Below, piece after piece: positions 41,526 to 50,311 of a stretch of 64,000 nucleotides of DNA. The stretch comes from CBFHND01 sp965657085 (GTDB lineage: Bacteria > Pseudomonadota > Alphaproteobacteria > Rhodobacterales > Rhodobacteraceae), in the NCBI GenBank assembly GCA_965657085.1, contig CBFHND010000010.1, forward strand, positions 1 through 64,000, in the 5' to 3' direction. Numbering within the stretch: position 1 is the stretch's first letter; each line of letters begins with the position of its first letter. The position numbers were made by a program, and so were the translations under genes. The notes under the pieces were generated by a model that worked only from the letters and a program-made list of their open reading frames with translations, was not told where the DNA came from and did no database searches.

Positions 41526-42144
41526 ATGACACAAAAGATCCCCGAACGGCCCGAGATTGCCACCCTGACCATCGGCGACGATTTGCGCCGCTGGTACTGG
41601 CTCAAGGAAGAATTGGTGCATGAGGCACCGCGCGGCGCGTCGGCGTGAAAACCACGGGCGGCAAATTCACCATCCTCGACCGGCTGGCCCATCAGCGCGA
41701 CACCGGCAAAACCGCGTGGCCCGGCGACGTGAAGGCCAAGGTGAAACCAACCTTCGACTGGCACAGCGCGCATCTGATGCCTGACACCCCATCACCGACA
41801 GCTACCGCAACAGCCAGAATGTGCGGCGGTTCTTCAAGTCGCAGGTGGGCGATGGGTTCAAGTTCAACCGCGCGTTCATGGCGTGGATGAAGGAAAATGT
41901 GGGCCAGCCGCTGAGTGCCGCCGTGGACGAATACCTGCGCCTGCAAGCCGACAGTGCCAAGCCGGGTTCCAGTCCGACATTGCCCATCACAACCAGTTCA
42001 ACCAGTACACGCGCGACTTTCTGGCCGACAATCCCGGGGGCGGGTCTGGACGATGTCCGCCGGGTCTGGGCGCTCAAACGACGTTTCCCGTCAGAGGACG
42101 GGCGGCACCGCTATGCGCGGGCCGACCTCGATCTCCAAGGTTAG
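41526..42144 (+). pseudogene. Degraded SAP/DUF6434-like gene with multiple frameshifts
   Basis: The four segments are in different frames. 41526-41648 reads MTQKIPERPEIATLTIGDDL and then LRRWYWLKEELVHEAP. From about 41640 the frame changes to VKTTGGKFTILDRLAH and FDWHSAHLMPDT. From about 41790 it changes to ITDSYRNSQNVRRFF and FNRAFMAWMKENVGQPLSAA. From about 41960 it becomes FQSDIAHHNQFNQYTRDFLA, then returns to LDDVRRVWALKRRFPSEDG. Together these match one DUF6434 protein with an N-terminal SAP-like motif, so at least four shifts are needed. No single product could be made. Several sequencing errors are the alternative. It ends overlapping the znuA stop. Confidence 0.85.
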
Positions 42145-43142
42145 TCTTTCAAACAGGTCTCAAGGCTTATCGCCAAGGCGTCGATGAGCTGCGCGTAGAA
42201 TCCGACACCGGGCGTCAGCCCAGCGCCCAGGGGATCGGCGACCCCACTTTTCTGTGCGCCGACCGCGTCAATGAGGCCCGCGTTGAACTGCGGTTCGGAC
42301 ATCACACAGACAGCACCGCTTTCCGCGACAAGATCACGGATTTCAGCGACCCGCGCGGGGCTTGGGGCCATGGCGTCAGAAACCGATATCGCACCCGTCG
42401 CTTCCACGTCGAAGCGCGCCTCGAAGTAGTGGAACGCATCGTGGAAGACCACGAAGGGCCGTCCCGCCACAGGGGCCATGCGCGCTGCGACTTGATCCAT
42501 TTGCGCCGCGATCCGGCTTACCGCTGCCTTTGCGTTGCGCGCGTAGAGGCTCGCGTTTTCAGGGTCTTGCGCGGACAGCGTTTGTGCAATCACGTCCAGC
42601 CAGACCATCGCGTTGGCCGGATCGAGCCAGACATGCGGGTCGATTGGTTCTGCACCGTGGTCACCATGGTCACGGGCCTCTTCATGGCCTTCGTCATGTT
42701 CTTCTCCATGCGCCTCATCGTGTTCATCGTCGTGTGCTTCGTCGTGCCCATGGTCATGGTCATGCGCCTCGAAACCCGCCCCTTCGCGCACTTCCAGCAA
42801 CCGAATGCCCGGGGCCTTCATCAACGACACATGTTCCGCATCCTGTGCCAACTCTTCCAGCGCCGGAACCAACCACGGGGTGAGCGCAGGGCCGATCCAG
42901 AACACAACATCCGCCTGCGACAACGCACGTGCCTCTGACGGGCGCAGCGAACCGCCGTGGGGCGAGGCGCCGGGCGCAAGGATCATGTCCGGCGTGCCTG
43001 CGCCTTGCATGACCTCGCTGACCAACCCGTGCACGGGACCGATGTCGGCAACGACGCGCGGGGCCTCGGCCCACGCCCCCGTCGCACCGACTGCCAGAAC
43101 AGCACACAGCGCGCGTCGTCCTGCGGTCGATTTGTTCTGCAT
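42141..43142 (-). CDS. znuA: ZnuA, zinc-binding periplasmic protein
   Basis: A 333-residue periplasmic binding protein of the ZnuABC zinc importer. A signal peptide precedes VVADIGPVHGLVSEVMQG. The metal His residues are in ILAPGASPHGGSLRPSEA, IDPHVWLDPANAM and VFHDAFHYFEARF; an Asp/Glu residue closes the site. A charged loop of about 40 residues, rich in His, Asp and Glu (DHDHGHDEAHDDEHDEAHGE and similar), lies at about residues 125-165 and probably collects zinc. It is divergent from zur across 92 bases containing a Zur-type palindrome. Confidence 0.95.
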   Translation of the reverse strand: MQNKSTAGRRALCAVLAVGATGAWAEAPRVVADIGPVHGLVSEVMQGAGTPDMILAPGASPHGGSLRPSEARALSQADVVFWIGPALTPWLVPALEELAQDAEHVSLMKAPGIRLLEVREGAGFEAHDHDHGHDEAHDDEHDEAHGEEHDEGHEEARDHGDHGAEPIDPHVWLDPANAMVWLDVIAQTLSAQDPENASLYARNAKAAVSRIAAQMDQVAARMAPVAGRPFVVFHDAFHYFEARFDVEATGAISVSDAMAPSPARVAEIRDLVAESGAVCVMSEPQFNAGLIDAVGAQKSGVADPLGAGLTPGVGFYAQLIDALAISLETCLKD

Positions 43143-43188
43143 TGTGATCCTCCGGGGATATGGCTAGGCTCTGCTGTGAGCTTGCTAA

Positions 43189-43205
43189 ATGTTATGCTAT
43201 AACAT
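43189..43205. promoter_or_regulatory. Zur-type operator between znuA and zur
   Basis: ATGTTAT-GCT-ATAACAT is a perfect 7-base palindrome around GCT. It is in the 92-base gap, 30 bases before zur and 47 bases before znuA. Zur boxes of alphaproteobacteria have TGTTATN-NATAACA character, so this is a strong candidate controlling both units. Confidence 0.85.
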
Positions 43206-43234
43206 ATCAAGCCAAAAATTTGGAAGGCAAACCC

Positions 43235-43714
43235 ATGTCCGCTCTTGGCTTTCAGGCCCACGATCACAGCGCCTGCATCGCGTCGACCCTTGCGCGGGCA
43301 GAAAGCTATTGCGCAGAGCACAAATTGAAATTCACGCCGGTGCGCCGCCGTGCGCTCGAAATCCTGCTGCGCGAACATCGCGCGCTCGGGGCCTACGATC
43401 TGTTGGCGCATCTGGCCAAGGACGGGTTGGGATCACAGCCGCCCGTGGCCTACAGGGCGCTGGATTTCCTGACCTCGGCCGGATTTGCCCACAAGATCGA
43501 GGCGCTCAACGCCTATATCGCCTGCGCGCATCTGGGGTCCGACCATGCGCCCGCCTTCCTGATCTGTCGTGGGTGCAAATCGGTGGCTGAGGCGGACACC
43601 GAACTGGCCAAGGGCCGTTTGGGCGACGCGGCAAGGGCTGCAGGCTTTCGCATCGAACGCACGGTGGTCGAGGTCGAAGGCCTGTGTCCTGCCTGCCAGA
43701 AAGACGCCGCATGA
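43235..43714 (+). CDS. zur: Zur, zinc-responsive Fur-family repressor
   Basis: A 159-residue Fur-family protein. The winged-helix segment is KLKFTPVRRRALEILLREHR and VAYRALDFLTSAGFAHKIE. Structural zinc Cys pairs are CRGCKS and LCPACQKD. A His-containing N-terminus (AHDHSACIAS) is also present. With zinc bound it would repress znuA and the zur-znuCB operon. The start at the ATG at 43235 follows GGAAGGCAA. The stop overlaps znuC. Confidence 0.93.
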   Translation: MSALGFQAHDHSACIASTLARAESYCAEHKLKFTPVRRRALEILLREHRALGAYDLLAHLAKDGLGSQPPVAYRALDFLTSAGFAHKIEALNAYIACAHLGSDHAPAFLICRGCKSVAEADTELAKGRLGDAARAAGFRIERTVVEVEGLCPACQKDAA

Positions 43715-44457
43715 CCGCGCTTATTGAAACCCGCGCGATGCGGCTGGAACAGGCAGGCAAAACTGTGCTGCGCGATGTGGATTTCACCATCGCGCGGGGT
43801 GAAATCGTGACCATCGTTGGCCCCAACGGGTCGGGAAAGTCCACCTTTCTCAAGGCGTTGATCGGCGCACTGGGTCCTGCTTCGGGCACTATCACCCGCG
43901 CGCCGCACCTGCGCATCGGCTATGTGCCGCAAAGCCTGCACATTGATCCCACGCTGCCGCTGACCGTGCGCCGGTTCCTGAACCTGCCGCACCGCGTGGC
44001 CGCCGCCGATATGGCCCGTGCGCTGGATCAGGCGGGCCTGCCGGACGTGGCGGACGCGCAGATGACCCAGCTGTCTGGTGGCCAGTTTCAACGCGTTCTG
44101 CTGGCCCGTGCGCTGCTCAGTGCGCCCGATCTGCTGATCCTCGATGAGGCCACGCAAGGGTTGGATCAACCCGGAGCCGCCGCCTTCTACCGCCAGATCG
44201 AAGAGGTGCGCGCCACCTTGGGCTGCGCCGTCCTGATGGTCAGCCACGATTTGCACGTGGTCATGGCTGCCTCGGACCGGGTGCTGTGCTTTAACGGGCA
44301 TATCTGCTGCGAAGGCGCGCCCGAAGTGGTGTCCGAAGCCCCCGAATACCGCGCGCTCTTTGGCAGTGGCACCCAAGGTGCGCTGGCGCTGTACCGCCAT
44401 CAACACAGCCACCACCATCACCACCACACCGACGACTGCGATCATGAGCATGTTTGA
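43711..44457 (+). CDS. znuC: ZnuC, zinc importer ATPase with His-rich tail
   Basis: A 248-residue cytoplasmic ATPase for ZnuABC. Walker A is GPNGSGKST, signature QLSGGQFQRVLLARAL, Walker B LLILDEATQGLD and switch His VSHDLHVVM. The last about 20 residues, HQHSHHHHHHTDDCDHEHV, contain six His in a row and could bind zinc or store it near the transporter. The ATG at 43711 overlaps the zur stop and the end overlaps the znuB start. Confidence 0.94.
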   Translation: MTALIETRAMRLEQAGKTVLRDVDFTIARGEIVTIVGPNGSGKSTFLKALIGALGPASGTITRAPHLRIGYVPQSLHIDPTLPLTVRRFLNLPHRVAAADMARALDQAGLPDVADAQMTQLSGGQFQRVLLARALLSAPDLLILDEATQGLDQPGAAAFYRQIEEVRATLGCAVLMVSHDLHVVMAASDRVLCFNGHICCEGAPEVVSEAPEYRALFGSGTQGALALYRHQHSHHHHHHTDDCDHEHV

Positions 44458-45247
44458 CGATTTTCTCGTGCGCGCGGCCTTGGCGGGAGTTGGCGTGGCG
44501 CTGGCTGCAGGGCCGCTGGGGTGTTTCGTGGTCTGGCGACGCATGGCCTATTTCGGCGACGCCACCGCCCATGCCGCGCTTTTGGGCGTGGCCCTGTCAC
44601 TGGCGCTGCAAGGGCCGGTCATCATGGGCGTTCTGGCGATGGCGCTGGTCATGGGGCTGGCGGTCACTGCGCTGTCGGGCCATGGGCTGGCCGAAGATAC
44701 GCTTTTGGGCGTGTTGTCGCATTCCGCACTGGCTGTGGGCCTTGTGGCCGTGTCTTTCCTGCAAGGGGTGCGGGTGGACCTGATGGCTTACCTTTTCGGC
44801 GATATCCTTGCCGTCAGCCGCACCGATCTCGCGCTGATCTGGGGCGGTGCGCTGGCGGTGCTGGCGCTTCTGGTCTGGCGCTGGTCACGGGTGCTGATGG
44901 CGACGCTGAACCCCGATCTGGCGCAAGCCAGCGGTATCCGGCCCCGGCACGAACAGATGATCCTCACGCTCACTCTGGCGATTACGGTCGCGGTGGCGAT
45001 AAAGGTTGTCGGTGCACTGTTGATCGCGGCCCTTCTGATCATCCCGGCTGCTGCTGCACGGCCCCTTGCCCGCACGCCCGAAATGATGGCCGCCTGTGCC
45101 GCCCTGATCGGCGCTGCCTCGGCCTTGGGTGGGCTAGGCGCTGCCTTTGCGTGGGACACGCCAACAGGCCCCACCATCGTCTGTGTGGCCGCCGCGGCCT
45201 TCGTCGTCACGTCCGCCGCGCGCGGTCTCAGCCGATCACGGCCGTAG
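44444..45247 (+). CDS. znuB: ZnuB, zinc importer permease
   Basis: A 267-residue inner-membrane permease with about eight helices. It starts within the end of znuC (ATG at 44444 or 44450). Family blocks include FVVWRRMAYFGDATAHAALLG, ALVMGLAVTALSGHGLAEDT, AYLFGDILAVS and KVVGALLIAALLIIPAAAARPLA. Its stop overlaps the convergent RidA gene by 20 bases. Confidence 0.94.
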   Translation: MSMFDDFLVRAALAGVGVALAAGPLGCFVVWRRMAYFGDATAHAALLGVALSLALQGPVIMGVLAMALVMGLAVTALSGHGLAEDTLLGVLSHSALAVGLVAVSFLQGVRVDLMAYLFGDILAVSRTDLALIWGGALAVLALLVWRWSRVLMATLNPDLAQASGIRPRHEQMILTLTLAITVAVAIKVVGALLIAALLIIPAAAARPLARTPEMMAACAALIGAASALGGLGAAFAWDTPTGPTIVCVAAAAFVVTSAARGLSRSRP

Positions 45248-45623
45248 CCTCAATCTCCACCACCGCCGCGTCCTCGATCAGCCCGTCAACCACCACCATT
45301 GTCATGGCCGGGAAATGCCGCCCCAAGACTTCGCGGTAGGCGGCCCCCACCTCGGCCTGCGCGGCCATGTATTCGGCCTTGTCTGTCACGTACCACGTCA
45401 GCCGGACGATGTCGGCGCAGGTGCCACCCGCCGCCTCGACCACCGCGCGGATGTTGAACAGCGCCTGCCGCATCTGACCGATGAAATCATGTGCCTCGAA
45501 CACCTGATCGGCGGTCCACCCGATCTGACCCCCGACATAAAGCGTGCCACCCCTGGTCAGCACGCCGTTGGCATAGCCCTTGGCCGGTTTCCAGCCGTCG
45601 GGATGAATGATGCGATGGGCCAT
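45228..45623 (-). CDS. RidA-family protein at the end of the aromatic-transporter operon
   Basis: A 131-residue RidA-family protein. Seen are GYANGVLTRGGTLYVGGQIGW, QMRQALFNIRAVVEAAGGTCADIVRLTWYVTD and AMTMVVVDGLIEDAAVVEIEA. Members of this group include enamine/imine deaminases and 2-aminomuconate deaminase. It is 24 bases after livF on the same strand, so it belongs with the transporter and, likely, with the aminobenzoyl-CoA pathway, whose ring product is an enamine. The reaction on that product is inference. Overlap with the znuB end is small. Confidence 0.88.
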   Translation of the reverse strand: MAHRIIHPDGWKPAKGYANGVLTRGGTLYVGGQIGWTADQVFEAHDFIGQMRQALFNIRAVVEAAGGTCADIVRLTWYVTDKAEYMAAQAEVGAAYREVLGRHFPAMTMVVVDGLIEDAAVVEIEATAVIG

Positions 45624-45647
45624 GGTTGCCTCCGTTTTCAGTTGGGT

Positions 45648-46337
45648 TCAGACCCCCAGAAATCTGTCTGCTACATCTTGGGTCAGGTCGGGCATCGTGC
45701 CGCTCCATGCCGTGGCCCCGCGTTCGAGGATCACTGCCCGGTCCGCCACCTGCCGCAATTCGCGTAAGGATTTGTCCACCACCAGAAGCGACAGGCCCGT
45801 CTCGGCCTTGAGCTTGCGCACCACCGCCCAGATTTCCTGCCGCACGACGGGCGCCAGACCTTCGGTCGCCTCGTCCAGCATTAAAAGCGTCGGATTGGTC
45901 ATCAGCGCGCGGCCAATGGCCAGCATCTGCTGTTCGCCCCCCGATAGCAGCGCCGCCAACTGGTCCTGCCGTTCGGCCAGCCGGGGAAAAAGCGCCGTAA
46001 CCCGCGCCATGTCCCAGTCACCGGGGCGCGCAGCGGCGATCAGGTTTTCGCGGACGGTCAGGTTGGCAAAGCACCGCCGCCCCTCGGGCACCAGCCCCAG
46101 CCCCGCACGCGCCGCGCGGTGCGGTGTCAGCCCGCGCATGTCCTGCCCCGCGAAGGTCACGCGCCCGCCGGCGTTTTTCAGCAAACGGCTGATCACCTTG
46201 ATGGTCGAGGATTTGCCCATGCCATTGCGCCCCATCAGCGCCACAACCTCACCTTCGCCCACCTCCAGATCGACACCGAAGAGTGCTTGACTTGGGCCGT
46301 AGGAGGCTTCAATTTGTTCCAGTTTCAACAGGGTCAT
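45648..46337 (-). CDS. livF: ABC transporter ATP-binding protein, LivF type
   Basis: A 229-residue ATPase, partner of the LivG gene whose stop its start overlaps by four bases. Walker A is GRNGMGKSS, signature LSGGEQQMLAIGRAL and Walker B LLMLDEATEGL. It is part of a five-gene importer beside the tryptophan/anthranilate operon. The ligand is probably an aromatic acid or amino acid (inference). Confidence 0.92.
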   Translation of the reverse strand: MTLLKLEQIEASYGPSQALFGVDLEVGEGEVVALMGRNGMGKSSTIKVISRLLKNAGGRVTFAGQDMRGLTPHRAARAGLGLVPEGRRCFANLTVRENLIAAARPGDWDMARVTALFPRLAERQDQLAALLSGGEQQMLAIGRALMTNPTLLMLDEATEGLAPVVRQEIWAVVRKLKAETGLSLLVVDKSLRELRQVADRAVILERGATAWSGTMPDLTQDVADRFLGV

Positions 46338-47089
46338 GGCGCGTCTTCCTCACCCAGATAGGCAGTGCGCACATCCGGGTTGGAACGAATTTCTGCCGCG
46401 GTGCCCGTGGCGATGAGGCGGCCATAGACCAGCACGCTGATCCGGTCCGCGAGCGCAAAGACTGCGTCCATGTCGTGTTCGACCAGTAGGATCGGGGCCT
46501 CTTGCCGCAAACCATCCAGAAAGCCGGTCATGCGTTGCGACCCGGACGTGCCAAGCCCGGCCATCGGCTCATCCATCACGAAGGCGCGCGGTTGCAGGGT
46601 CAGGGCCACCGCCACCTCCAACAATCGCCGCTGCCCATGGCTGAGGTCCGCAGTGCGCTTGGCTGCATGGTCCTGAAGGCCCACCCTCTCCAACGCCTCC
46701 TCGGCCTTTCTGCGCAGGTCCGCGTCGCGCATCACTGGCCGGACAAAGCCCCAAACGCGGGCCTGCGCCCCCATTGCGCCCAGCACCGCGTTTTGCAGCA
46801 CCGTGTCCTCCATCGCCAGTGATGAGATTTGGAACGTGCGCGCCAGCCCCGCTTGCGCGCGGGCTTGGGTGCTGTGGCCGGTCACATCGCGCCCGTCAAA
46901 GACAATACGCCCCGCGTCCGGGGCCAGCCCGCCCGCAATCTGCTTGATCAGGGTGGATTTGCCCGCACCGTTCGGCCCGATCAGCGCATGAATTTCGCCC
47001 GCGCGCAGGTTCAGCGACACATCGTCGGTGGCCTTGAGCGCGCCAAAAGCCTTGCTGAGGCCCTGAACATCCAAAAGCACATCAGTCAT
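46334..47089 (-). CDS. livG: ABC transporter ATP-binding protein, LivG type
   Basis: A 251-residue ATPase. Walker A is GPNGAGKST, signature DLSHGQRRLLEVAVAL, Walker B FVMDEPMAGLG and switch His VEHDMDAVF. The start overlaps the LivM stop by eight bases and the end overlaps livF. It is one of two ATPases of the importer. Confidence 0.92.
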   Translation of the reverse strand: MTDVLLDVQGLSKAFGALKATDDVSLNLRAGEIHALIGPNGAGKSTLIKQIAGGLAPDAGRIVFDGRDVTGHSTQARAQAGLARTFQISSLAMEDTVLQNAVLGAMGAQARVWGFVRPVMRDADLRRKAEEALERVGLQDHAAKRTADLSHGQRRLLEVAVALTLQPRAFVMDEPMAGLGTSGSQRMTGFLDGLRQEAPILLVEHDMDAVFALADRISVLVYGRLIATGTAAEIRSNPDVRTAYLGEEDAP

Positions 47090-48065
47090 GGGCCACCTCG
47101 CGTCCCACCAGCGACCCGATCAGCCCGCCGCGCGCGAACAGCACCACCAACAGCAGGATCGCCCCCACGTAGATCAGCCAGAAGTCAGAAACCGGGGCCA
47201 GCACATGTTCCAGCAGCACGAACAGCATCGCACCGACCACGGGGCCAAAGAGCCTCCCGACCCCGCCCAGCACGATGAAGACGATGAATTCGCCCGACAT
47301 CTGCCAGCTGAACATCGTGGGGCTGACAAAGCGGTTGAGGTCAGCCATCAGCGCCCCCGCGAGCCCCGTCACCGCCCCAGAGATCACGAAGGCCACCAGC
47401 CGCAGCCGGTAAGGGCCAAGCCCCACGGTTTCCACCCGCTCGGCATTCTGACGCGCAGCGTTCAGCGCAAGGCCAAAGGGCGCCCGCGCAAGCCGCCCCA
47501 TGCCCCAGAGGACCAGCGCCAGAACGGCAAAGACCAGTGCGAAGAATTGCAATGGGTCCAGCGTGTTCAGCCCGGGAAAGTCGTTGCGCACATAGATGCT
47601 GAGGCCGTCTTCGCCGCCGTACGCGGGCCACGAGATGGTGAAATAGTAGAACATCTGCCCGAAGGCCAAGGTGATCATGATGAAATAGACGCCACTGGTG
47701 CGCAGGCTCAGCGCACCGATGGCAAGTGCGGCAAGCGCGCTGGTCACGATCGCCACCAGCCAGATCACCGGCATGGATTTGGTGCCCTCGATCACCATCC
47801 AGCTGTCCATAAGCGGGCTGTAGGTCTGGGCATGGTGGGCGAGGATGCCCATGGCATAACCCCCGATCCCGAAAAACGCCGCATGGCCAAAGCTGACAAG
47901 GCCGCCCAGCCCAAGGGCAAGGTTCAGGCCCACCGCCGCCAGCGCAAGGATCGCGGCGCGTGTGATGAGGGTGATCAGAAACGGCTCATCCAGCGCAAAG
48001 GCCGCCAGCGCGCCCAGCGGCATGGCGAGGAAAATCGCTGTGTTCAGAAGGGTTTCGCGCCACAT
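47082..48065 (-). CDS. livM: ABC transporter permease, LivM type
   Basis: A 327-residue permease with about ten helices. Blocks VGLNLALGLGGLVSFGHAAFFG, LRTSGVYFIMITLAFGQMFYYF and FIVLGGVGRLFGPVVGAMLF are typical. It starts one base after the livH stop. It pairs with LivH to form the channel. Confidence 0.92.
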   Translation of the reverse strand: MWRETLLNTAIFLAMPLGALAAFALDEPFLITLITRAAILALAAVGLNLALGLGGLVSFGHAAFFGIGGYAMGILAHHAQTYSPLMDSWMVIEGTKSMPVIWLVAIVTSALAALAIGALSLRTSGVYFIMITLAFGQMFYYFTISWPAYGGEDGLSIYVRNDFPGLNTLDPLQFFALVFAVLALVLWGMGRLARAPFGLALNAARQNAERVETVGLGPYRLRLVAFVISGAVTGLAGALMADLNRFVSPTMFSWQMSGEFIVFIVLGGVGRLFGPVVGAMLFVLLEHVLAPVSDFWLIYVGAILLLVVLFARGGLIGSLVGREVAHD

Positions 48066-48066
48066 C

Positions 48067-48984
48067 TCAGGCCCCTCCGTACAGGCCGGAAGGTTTGAAC
48101 AACAACACCCCCGCCATCAGGATGTAGATGGACATCGACGCAAGCGCCGACCCGATTGCCGTCGCGGTCGAGGGGTCGGTGAAGGCGCGGAACAGCAAGG
48201 GCAACAGCACCCCGCCCAGCGTATCGGTCAGCCCCACCAGAAGCGCGCCGACCAGCGCGCCCTTGATCGACCCGATGCCGCCAATGACGATGACCACGAA
48301 GGCCAGGATCAACACGGGCTCGCCCATGCCAACCTGCACCGATTGAATGGCCCCCACCAGCGCGCCTGCCAGCCCCGCCAGCGCCGCCCCCAGCGCAAAG
48401 ACGATGGTGTAAAGGCGGCTGATATCGACGCCCAATGCGGCGATCATCTCGCGGTCGCTTTCGCCGGCACGGATCTGGATACCGATGCGCGTGCGCGCAA
48501 TCAGTTGGAACAGGCCAAAGGCCACGATCAGCCCAATCACGATGATCAGCAGGCGGTAGGACGGATACTGAATGCCTCCGGGCAAGGTGACAGGCCCCGA
48601 CAGCGCCGCAGGCACGTCCAGATAAAGCGGGAAGGACCCGAACAGCCACCGCGTGCCTTCGGAAAAGATCAGGATCAGCGCAAAGGTCGCCAGCACCTGA
48701 TCGAGGTGGTCGCGGTCATAGAGCCGCCGGATCACCACCAGTTCGATCACCGCCCCTGCCGCCGCTGCCGCGACCAAGGCCGCCGCCAGCGCCAGCACGA
48801 AGGACCCCGTGGCCGCCGCCACCGCCGCTGCGGCAAAGGCACCGATCATGTAAAGCGATCCATGTGCGAGATTGATCAGACCCATCACACCGAAAATCAG
48901 CGTCAGGCCCGCCGCCATCAGGAACAGCATGATGCCCGATTGCAGCCCGTTCAGGACCTGTTCGATCAGCAAAATGGGTGTCAT
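48067..48984 (-). CDS. livH: ABC transporter permease, LivH type
   Basis: A 305-residue permease opening MTPILLIEQVLNGLQSGIML, with GLTLIFGVMGLINLAHGSLYM and later ILAFVVIVIGGIGSIKGALVGALLVGL. It follows the substrate-binding gene across 93 bases containing a hairpin. Confidence 0.92.
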   Translation of the reverse strand: MTPILLIEQVLNGLQSGIMLFLMAAGLTLIFGVMGLINLAHGSLYMIGAFAAAAVAAATGSFVLALAAALVAAAAAGAVIELVVIRRLYDRDHLDQVLATFALILIFSEGTRWLFGSFPLYLDVPAALSGPVTLPGGIQYPSYRLLIIVIGLIVAFGLFQLIARTRIGIQIRAGESDREMIAALGVDISRLYTIVFALGAALAGLAGALVGAIQSVQVGMGEPVLILAFVVIVIGGIGSIKGALVGALLVGLTDTLGGVLLPLLFRAFTDPSTATAIGSALASMSIYILMAGVLLFKPSGLYGGA

Positions 48985-49047
48985 CTGCCCGTCCCCGCCC
49001 CGTGTCCATACGCGGCAAGCTCCTGATATTCGTTGGATTTCGAAAAC

Positions 49048-49071
49048 TGGCCCCGACGCCTGCCGGGGCCA
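49048..49071 (-). terminator. Hairpin between livK and livH
   Basis: A perfect 8-base stem, TGGCCCCG / CGGGGCCA, with an 8-base loop. On the minus strand GTTTTC follows, a short T run. It is 6 bases after livK, so it probably reduces read-through into the permease genes. Confidence 0.65.
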
Positions 49072-49077
49072 AGTGAC

Positions 49078-50220
49078 TTACATCTTGCAGTCAGCGCCGT
49101 AGACGTCCGTATGATCGGTCGCGGCCACACCGATGACCTTGTTCGTCACGATATCGCCTTCCTTGACCACTTCGCGCATGTACACGTTCTGGATCGGGTG
49201 GTGGTTGTCCCCAAAGGCGAAATCACCCCGCACCGATTGGAAATCCGCCTCTTTCAGCGCCGCGCGGAAGGCGTCGGCGTCTTTCACGTCGGCCTTGCCC
49301 ATCGCGCTGATCAACAGCAGGGCGGTGTCATAGCCCTGTGCCGCATAAAGCGATGGAAGGCGGCCATATTCGGCTTGGAAATTGGCGACGAATTCGGCGT
49401 TGCCCGGCACATCAAGGTCCTTGGACCAATGCGCGGTGTTCTTCACGCCCAAGGCCGCGTCGCCGATGGCGCCCAGAATGCCCTGGTCAAAGCTGAAGGC
49501 GGGGCCAGCCACGGGTGTATCCACGCCCGATCCTGCGTATTGCTTCATGAACGAAATGCCCATGCCGCCGGGCAGGAAGAAGTAGACCTGATCGGCGTCA
49601 CTGGCCCGGATTTGGGCGATTTCAGCGGCGTAGTCCGTCTGGCCCAGCTTGGTATAGACCTCGTCCGTCACCTCGCCCTTGAAGAAGCGTTTGAAGCCCG
49701 CCATCATGTCCTGACCCGCCGGGTAGTTGGGTGCCATCAGGAACACTTTGCCCACACCTTCGTTGCTCAGATAAGCGCCCGCCGCTTCGGAGAATGCATC
49801 GTTCTGCCAGCTGACGTTGAAGTAGTTGGGGCTGCACCCCTTGCCCGCCAGCGCCGAAGGTCCGGCATTGGGGCTGAGGTAGAACTTGCCCTGCGCCGTG
49901 GCCGCAGGCACCACCGCCATGGCGAGGTTGGACCAGATGATCCCGGTCATCACGTCGACCTTTTCGGACTGGATCAGCTTGTCGGCCAGTTGCACGGCGA
50001 TGTCTGGCTTGCGCTGGTCGTCTTCGACCACAAGCTCAAGCATGTCATTGCCCTTGGCGGCCAGCATGAAGCCGTCGCGCACGTCGATGCCGAGGCCCGC
50101 GCCGCCGCCCGAAAGCGTGGTGATCATGCCGACCTTGACCTTGCCGCCATGGCCATCGGCCAATCCCGCGGTTCCGGCGGCCGCCATGCAGGCCGCCAAC
50201 ATCAAAGATTTCAGTTTCAT
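49078..50220 (-). CDS. livK: ABC transporter substrate-binding protein, LivK type
   Basis: A 380-residue periplasmic binding protein with a signal peptide (MKLKSLMLAACMAAAGTAGLA). The mature start VKVGMITTLSGGGAGLGIDVRDGFML is typical of the type I fold used for branched-chain amino acids and for aromatic acids. The two domains are visible through DQVYFFLPGGMGISFMKQY and GYDTALLLISAMGKADV. It follows the tryptophan/anthranilate operon by 91 bases, which suggests tryptophan, kynurenine or anthranilate as ligand (inference). Confidence 0.9.
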   Translation of the reverse strand: MKLKSLMLAACMAAAGTAGLADGHGGKVKVGMITTLSGGGAGLGIDVRDGFMLAAKGNDMLELVVEDDQRKPDIAVQLADKLIQSEKVDVMTGIIWSNLAMAVVPAATAQGKFYLSPNAGPSALAGKGCSPNYFNVSWQNDAFSEAAGAYLSNEGVGKVFLMAPNYPAGQDMMAGFKRFFKGEVTDEVYTKLGQTDYAAEIAQIRASDADQVYFFLPGGMGISFMKQYAGSGVDTPVAGPAFSFDQGILGAIGDAALGVKNTAHWSKDLDVPGNAEFVANFQAEYGRLPSLYAAQGYDTALLLISAMGKADVKDADAFRAALKEADFQSVRGDFAFGDNHHPIQNVYMREVVKEGDIVTNKVIGVAATDHTDVYGADCKM

Positions 50221-50311
50221 TTCGTCTTCTCCCTGGTCAGTGAGGTCTTTTGCCCCGTTTTGTCGTTCTATCAGACCCTTATCAGGCCTTCTTCTGTCAA
50301 GTCCTTCGCGC

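Noticed and set aside
40005..41621. 538-codon minus-strand frame across phoX
   Set aside because: It mirrors PhoX on the opposite strand. PhoX has a signal peptide and family motifs, while the antisense frame has none.
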